Origin: Mycobacterium basiliense
GTDB lineage: Bacteria; Actinomycetota; Actinomycetes; Mycobacteriales; Mycobacteriaceae
DNA length: 64,000 nt
Direction: 5' to 3'
Assembly (NCBI RefSeq): GCF_900292015.1
Contig: NZ_LR130759.1
Coordinates: 1,488,001 to 1,552,000, forward strand
The translations under genes were made by a program, and so were the position numbers. The notes beneath the pieces are model-generated. The model was not told the origin of the DNA. It worked only from the letters and a program-made list of their open reading frames with translations, and ran no database searches. Of the stretch, positions 60,157-64,000 are shown in pieces (the first letter of the stretch is position 1; each line of letters opens with the position of its first letter).

Positions 60157-61020
60157 CTACAGGTTCGGCTCGGTTTCCAACAGCCGCAGTGGGTGCAGGC
60201 CGTCGACCGCGCCGACAAACGGCGGATGGATGCTGTAGCCGAGCATGCGGCGAATGTCCTCGGAGACCGTTCGAGCGATCTCACGTGACACCGACAAGGA
60301 GAAGGCCTCCATCGGCCGCAACCACGGTTCACAGTACTGGGCGGTGACGGCGAGGCGCTCCCCGCTACTGGTGTTCGCGCCTCCGCCGTGCCACAGGGTG
60401 CCCACGAAAAAGACGCACGAGCCGGCGGGCATAACGACGGGTAGCGCGCGATCGTCGGGGCCCGGCCGGCGTTTGCCCCAGCGCTGGCTGCCGGGTATGA
60501 CCACCGTGGCGCCATTGTTGGCGGTGAAGTCGTCGATCGCCCAGATCGTCGCCGCGGCCAGCGGTGCCCGGGGGCGCGGAACCGGGTAGAACCCGTCGTC
60601 ATGGTGAGCCAGTTGCGCGGTCTCGCCGGGCAATATGTTGATGGCTTGCAATGCCGAAAGCAGGTAATTGGGCATCAGCAACCGGTCGAGCACCGCCAGC
60701 ACCCGCGGATGGTCGACAAGCCGGTCGCACACCCGCGTGCGGCTCAGCACGCTGTAGATGCGCTGGGTATGCCGGCCCTCGAATGTGTTGCGCCCGGTAT
60801 GCCCCAGCCAGGGTCGCACGATTTCGCGGATTTGCTGGCATTGCTCGTCACCGAGCAGGTTCTCCCAAATGACGTAGCCGTCGCGGTCCAGGGCCGCCAT
60901 GTCGGCGTCGACGATTGCACCCTCAATCGAGCCGCCACCGCTGGGCGTCCACTTGAACCGTTGCGCCAGGTCGCCCTTGAGGTCCTCCAGCGTGGTGACG
61001 GCGTCGTCCTCGATGTTCAT
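60157..61020 (-). CDS. Phytanoyl-CoA dioxygenase (PhyH) family protein
   Basis: The 287-residue enzyme has the double-stranded beta-helix fold of Fe(II)/2-oxoglutarate oxygenases. The HxD iron motif is in AQLAHHDDGFYPV, the distal histidine in VGTLWHGGGANTS, and a 2-oxoglutarate-binding arginine in SSGERLAVT. An N-terminal lead (GDLAQRFKWTPSGGG) precedes AALDRDGYVIWENLLGDEQ, typical of PhyH proteins. The substrate is unknown. It converges with lipY. Confidence 0.86.
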   Translation of the reverse strand: MNIEDDAVTTLEDLKGDLAQRFKWTPSGGGSIEGAIVDADMAALDRDGYVIWENLLGDEQCQQIREIVRPWLGHTGRNTFEGRHTQRIYSVLSRTRVCDRLVDHPRVLAVLDRLLMPNYLLSALQAINILPGETAQLAHHDDGFYPVPRPRAPLAAATIWAIDDFTANNGATVVIPGSQRWGKRRPGPDDRALPVVMPAGSCVFFVGTLWHGGGANTSSGERLAVTAQYCEPWLRPMEAFSLSVSREIARTVSEDIRRMLGYSIHPPFVGAVDGLHPLRLLETEPNL

Positions 61021-61241
61021 TGGCGCTTGTCCTTGTCCCGGCGTTCAGCAGCGTGGTCTTCCTCTGACCAGACTAGGCCGACGATGAAGAGAAAGTGGGT
61101 GACCCGAAAGCTGCTATCGAGGTGGTAGCTCCGGATGAAATGCCGCCTGATGCGTGCACGCATTGACGGCAACTAGCCCTGCAACGACTGTGCATGTGGT
61201 CAACTACTTGGACATCTAGGAATACCGTGAGAGACGTTCTA

Positions 61242-62024
61242 ATGGATAATGACCAAAGCAGTTCTACTCCATCGCGATCTCCCGTTCCGCCGGACGAGCG
61301 GGCCGCCCTGCCGGATGGCCGCGGCGATACCGGCTTTTTAAAACGAATCGGTAAATGGTGGCGGGGGGAGCGCAGAGCGTTCCTTGCTGCTCACTTCGCG
61401 GTACACATTGCATCCGGCGAGTGGATGCTCAAAGGGCGCGTTAACGGCGGGACGGTTATCTTCTTTCGATCGGTACAGGTCGCGTTGACGGCTTGGCTGG
61501 TCGCCGTCTGGTTTCGATCCTTCTGCTACGCCGCTTGGCCCTTGCGTTTTGACGGTGTGCAATTCTTGCGCGATATGGGCAATCACCTCCCTTGGCTCGG
61601 AGCAACCTTTGGTGCGATTTACGTCGCGCTTTATACCAGGTTCTCCGCACAATGGAACTATCTCGCTGCCACCTATAACCAGCTGATGTCGACGCAAGCG
61701 CAGATCGAGGGACTGGCTCCGACTCTGGACCAGAGCCAGCCTGACCGCAACAAGAAGATCGTCGTCTGGAAGGCCGGCTTTATCGAAGATGCACAGGATC
61801 TGCATCTCGCCACCAAGCCCACCTTTGCGATGGCGATCCTGTACATGCTCAAGAACCAGGACATCGCTGACGTATTCGATGCCGGAGCCAAGGGCGGCGA
61901 GCAACGCCGGAAGAAGTTGGAGGCACTCCTGATAAAGAGCATCGGCGAAGACAACCTTCCAGCCCACTACATCCAGTACCAGGAAGGTTCGCTGGATACG
62001 CCAACTTCGACCCGGCCCGGGTAA
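61242..62024 (+). CDS. Hypothetical membrane protein
   Basis: The 260-residue protein (MDNDQSSSTPSRSPVPPDER) has a polar N-terminus, two hydrophobic segments (about 77-97 and 118-135) and a C-terminal cytoplasmic helical domain with many charged residues (NKKIVVWKAGFIEDAQDLHL). I do not recognise it. Upstream in-frame sequence to 61194 offers another start, but the ATG at 61242 begins the more protein-like sequence. Confidence 0.6.
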   Translation: MDNDQSSSTPSRSPVPPDERAALPDGRGDTGFLKRIGKWWRGERRAFLAAHFAVHIASGEWMLKGRVNGGTVIFFRSVQVALTAWLVAVWFRSFCYAAWPLRFDGVQFLRDMGNHLPWLGATFGAIYVALYTRFSAQWNYLAATYNQLMSTQAQIEGLAPTLDQSQPDRNKKIVVWKAGFIEDAQDLHLATKPTFAMAILYMLKNQDIADVFDAGAKGGEQRRKKLEALLIKSIGEDNLPAHYIQYQEGSLDTPTSTRPG

Positions 62025-62356
62025 TGGATGGTCCTTGGTGGAAAACCTCACCAAGGGCGCTCGTGGCGGGTCGGCACATTTCTCTTGGTTGCAACGGCCG
62101 CTTCTCTTGGTTGCAACGGCGGCTTCTATTGGTCGCAACGGCGGCGAAAAGCCTCGCCTAGTTGTGCACCGGGAGTTTGGCGAAAGCGGGCGATACACCA
62201 TGCGTCCACGGTTTCGTTACCGGTCAATAGGCGAGATTTATCGGACCATAACTAGTTGGTCATGGACAGCTTTGGCACCGCGGAGTGAAATGGGAACCAG
62301 ACCTTGAATTCCCTTACAGCTCAATCCAGCACCCGATCCAGCAGAGGAGTTAGCCC
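62025..62356. other. Intergenic region with tandem repeats
   Basis: No protein is supported. The region contains a 22-bp tandem repeat (62081-62146) and then about 200 bases of ordinary intergenic sequence that should hold the promoter of the next gene; GGAG at about 62345 is its ribosome site. Confidence 0.5.
62081..62146. repeat. Three tandem copies of a 22-bp unit
   Basis: TCTCTTGGTTGCAACGGC plus four bases repeats at 62081, 62103 and 62125. The second copy differs from the first at one or two positions and the third at a few more. It does not match the roughly 53-77-bp MIRU units of M. tuberculosis. It may vary in copy number between strains. Confidence 0.75.
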
Positions 62357-63013
62357 ATGCACGCCTCGTCGACGCCAGGGGCCGCAACCAGATCGACAGT
62401 GCCGCCAATCCAGACTTCCGCGTCAGTGCACCGCCGCCGTCGTTGGGGACGACGAATGGGCTCCGGGCTGCGGGTGGTCGCGCTCGCGGCGGCGGTGACC
62501 GCGGCGATAACCCTGACCGGCATCATCAACCGACCAGCGGTGACCCTGGCTGCGGGCGACGCGATCGACATCGGGGCCGGCATCTCGGTCACCCCCGCGC
62601 CGGGCTGGAGCATCGGTGACCAGGGTCCTGGCTGGGTGACACTGCACAACACCTACTCCACCGCCGAGATGGAGATCAGGGTCAAACCTGCCAACGGAAC
62701 GGATGCGGTCGCGTTGCTCCAAGCCGATATCGATCAGTTGGCCACCGTGTCGGCGACGGGTCTGACCAACGTCCACGATATGGGTGCCCCCGATGCCGAC
62801 ACCCTGCAAGGCGGACGATTTCAGCAGGAAGCCTCGATCAACTACAGCGCGGACGGATCCTCACGGATGGGCGATATTCCCGTCATCGGCGCCTTCTACG
62901 AATTGCTGAGCACTTCAAGCCATCAGTCGGCGTTCATCGTGTTCACCCAAAATGGCGACTCCTCCACGCACTCGGACAACGACGCCGCAATGATGATCAA
63001 CTCCATGTTGTAA
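62357..63013 (+). CDS. Exported or membrane-anchored hypothetical protein
   Basis: The 218-residue protein has a basic N-terminus, one hydrophobic segment at about 38-58 (VVALAAAVTAAITLTGIINR) and an extracellular domain (IDIGAGISVTPAPGWSIGDQ, GPGWVTLHNTYS) resembling a family of mycobacterial secreted proteins with a 'PxGWxL' start after the anchor. No catalytic motif is visible. Function unknown. Confidence 0.7.
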   Translation: MHASSTPGAATRSTVPPIQTSASVHRRRRWGRRMGSGLRVVALAAAVTAAITLTGIINRPAVTLAAGDAIDIGAGISVTPAPGWSIGDQGPGWVTLHNTYSTAEMEIRVKPANGTDAVALLQADIDQLATVSATGLTNVHDMGAPDADTLQGGRFQQEASINYSADGSSRMGDIPVIGAFYELLSTSSHQSAFIVFTQNGDSSTHSDNDAAMMINSML

Positions 63014-63131
63014 CCGTTGGCGGTAGCGGTTGCTAGGCCAACACGCGGACAGCGGCACCGCGGTGCTGGCGGGCCCTGGGCCGATGTGAGAGTTCGTCAG
63101 CGCTCATGCCTCGGCCGGTAGCCTGTCGGCC

Positions 63132-63446
63132 ATGAAGAAACTGCTGTCAGCTATGGCGCTGATGATCGCGGTCATCGGCCCGGCCGCGATGTCGGGCATT
63201 GTCGCCACGGCTCAGGCTCAACCGATCGCCTTCGAGCCCGATTGGCCGGATCATCCGGACCAAACCCAACACACGATATGTGCTGCCCTCGCCCAGGGTT
63301 GGTCCCGCGCCCAGATTGTCGATGCTGCGGAATACGCGAACGATATGAATCTGACCGGTCTTAGTGTCGTTCAGGCTGCACAACGCGCCGACGCGATGAT
63401 CGATGCGGCTCACGACGCGGTGTGTCCGACGCTGAACGTCGATTGA
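63132..63446 (+). CDS. DUF732 secreted protein
   Basis: The 104-residue protein has a signal peptide (MKKLLSAMALMIAVIGPAAM, cleavage near TAQA) and a DUF732-like mature part with the two cysteines in HTICAALAQGWS and HDAVCPTLNVD, which are probably disulfide-bonded. DUF732 proteins are abundant exported proteins of mycobacteria with no assigned function. A second one lies on the opposite strand. Confidence 0.8.
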   Translation: MKKLLSAMALMIAVIGPAAMSGIVATAQAQPIAFEPDWPDHPDQTQHTICAALAQGWSRAQIVDAAEYANDMNLTGLSVVQAAQRADAMIDAAHDAVCPTLNVD

Positions 63447-63510
63447 TCCAGACAGCGGGCCGTTGCCCGCAACGGCGGTGGGTGGGCCAAATGTGTTGCG
63501 ACGCTTCGGT

Positions 63511-63894
63511 TCAGGTGCAAAGGGTGGGAGCGTCGCACACATTGCCCGGGCAGTAAACCGAGTGTGCGGCGTTGACCATGGTCCCGACGTCCAGCAACGT
63601 AACGCCTCTCGCGTCCAGGTGGGCGTGAATATCGTCGGCAATCCGTTGCGGCGTCCAACCCCAGGTGAGGTCGTAACAGATGAGGTGCGCCTCCCCGATT
63701 AGTGCCTCTTCCTTCCCGGCCGGCCACGTGAGGCCGACCGCGCGCAGCTGTGCGAGGTAGTCGTCATCGGCCGGACTGGCAGTCGCAATCCCGGCGCTAC
63801 CCATCAGGGCAACGCCAGCCATTACAGGGATGCTCAGGCCGGCCAGCCAGCGAGGTAAGGGCATTCGACTCGCCTCCATTCTTGGTGTTGGCAC
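63511..63894 (-). CDS. DUF732 secreted protein
   Basis: The 127-residue protein has a signal peptide ending at about ATA-SPADDDYLAQL. A canonical DUF732 domain follows (YLAQLRAVGLTWPAGKEEAL, HLICYDLTWGWTPQRIADDI, AAHSVYCPGN) with the conserved cysteine pair. It converges with the other DUF732 gene, from which it has diverged considerably. Function unknown. Confidence 0.85.
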   Translation of the reverse strand: MPTPRMEASRMPLPRWLAGLSIPVMAGVALMGSAGIATASPADDDYLAQLRAVGLTWPAGKEEALIGEAHLICYDLTWGWTPQRIADDIHAHLDARGVTLLDVGTMVNAAHSVYCPGNVCDAPTLCT

Positions 63895-64000
63895 GAAGGG
63901 TAGCGAAGGGGTTGCCGCCGGTGCTCGCGATCGGTGGGTCGATCACCGGTCTCGGTGAGGTTACGAGCGGTATACGTGGGGATACCAGCGGCGGTGTTGT

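Overview
The window comes from a slow-growing mycobacterium close to, but outside, the Mycobacterium tuberculosis complex. The proteins match M. tuberculosis Rv3097c-Rv3158 nearly colinearly, in inverted orientation: nuo operon, PPE52, Rv3143, fadB4, fadE23/fadE24, hisN, PPE51, DosR locus, agpS, fprA, prfB, ftsEX, smpB, tmRNA, lipY. The horizontally acquired moaA1-D1/cysA3/IS1081 block that M. tuberculosis carries between Rv3127 and agpS is absent. A M. kansasii-type or similar MTBC-sister species is my best guess; the assignment is from remembered protein sequences, not from a search.

Layout. 1-10546 (minus): complex I genes nuoA to nuoK plus the first codons of nuoL. 10547-14235 (plus): an intergenic region with three 13-bp repeats, PPE52, and a Tat-exported phospholipase C that H37Rv lacks here. 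14244-21681 (minus): Rv3143-like receiver protein, YceI, an NTF2-like protein, then a tightly packed catabolic operon (DUF6285, APH-like kinase, acyl-CoA dehydrogenase, TetR, HMG-CoA-lyase-like, CaiB CoA-transferase, truncated hydrolase). 21977-23959: a PPE protein fused to a PE-PPE serine hydrolase. 23977-32930 (mostly minus): FadB4, an AcuI-like reductase, FadE23/FadE24 behind a perfect 22-bp palindrome, HisN, a small membrane protein, PPE51 and a full-length PPE50-like protein. 33256-34060: gene debris, including an internally inverted stomatin-like gene. 34326-40128: the DosR hypoxia locus (Usp, DosR, DosS, two nitroreductases and an FMN-binding-type protein), without tgs1. 40287-41647: a broken 13E12/HNH gene. 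41676-51031: housekeeping (AgpS, FprA, RF2, MscS, FtsE/FtsX, SmpB, Rv3099c-like, tmRNA). 51032-53597: decayed DNA with remnants of type VII secretion substrates. 53598-64000: accessory and envelope genes (HD protein, AveC-like membrane protein, MspA-like porin, glyoxalase-like, LipY, PhyH dioxygenase, DUF732 proteins).

How the parts work together. Complex I is the proton-pumping NADH dehydrogenase. SmpB and tmRNA form the ribosome-rescue pair, next to release factor 2. FtsE/FtsX form the ABC-like division complex. DosS senses redox, O2, NO or CO and phosphorylates DosR, which binds Dos boxes upstream of usp and the nitroreductase genes. The kinase/DUF6285/acyl-CoA dehydrogenase trio resembles the LvaA/LvaB/LvaC module that degrades 4-hydroxyacyl-CoAs through a phosphorylated intermediate. 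Combined with HMG-CoA-lyase-like and CoA-transferase genes and its own TetR regulator, it is the best candidate for an undescribed pathway in the window.
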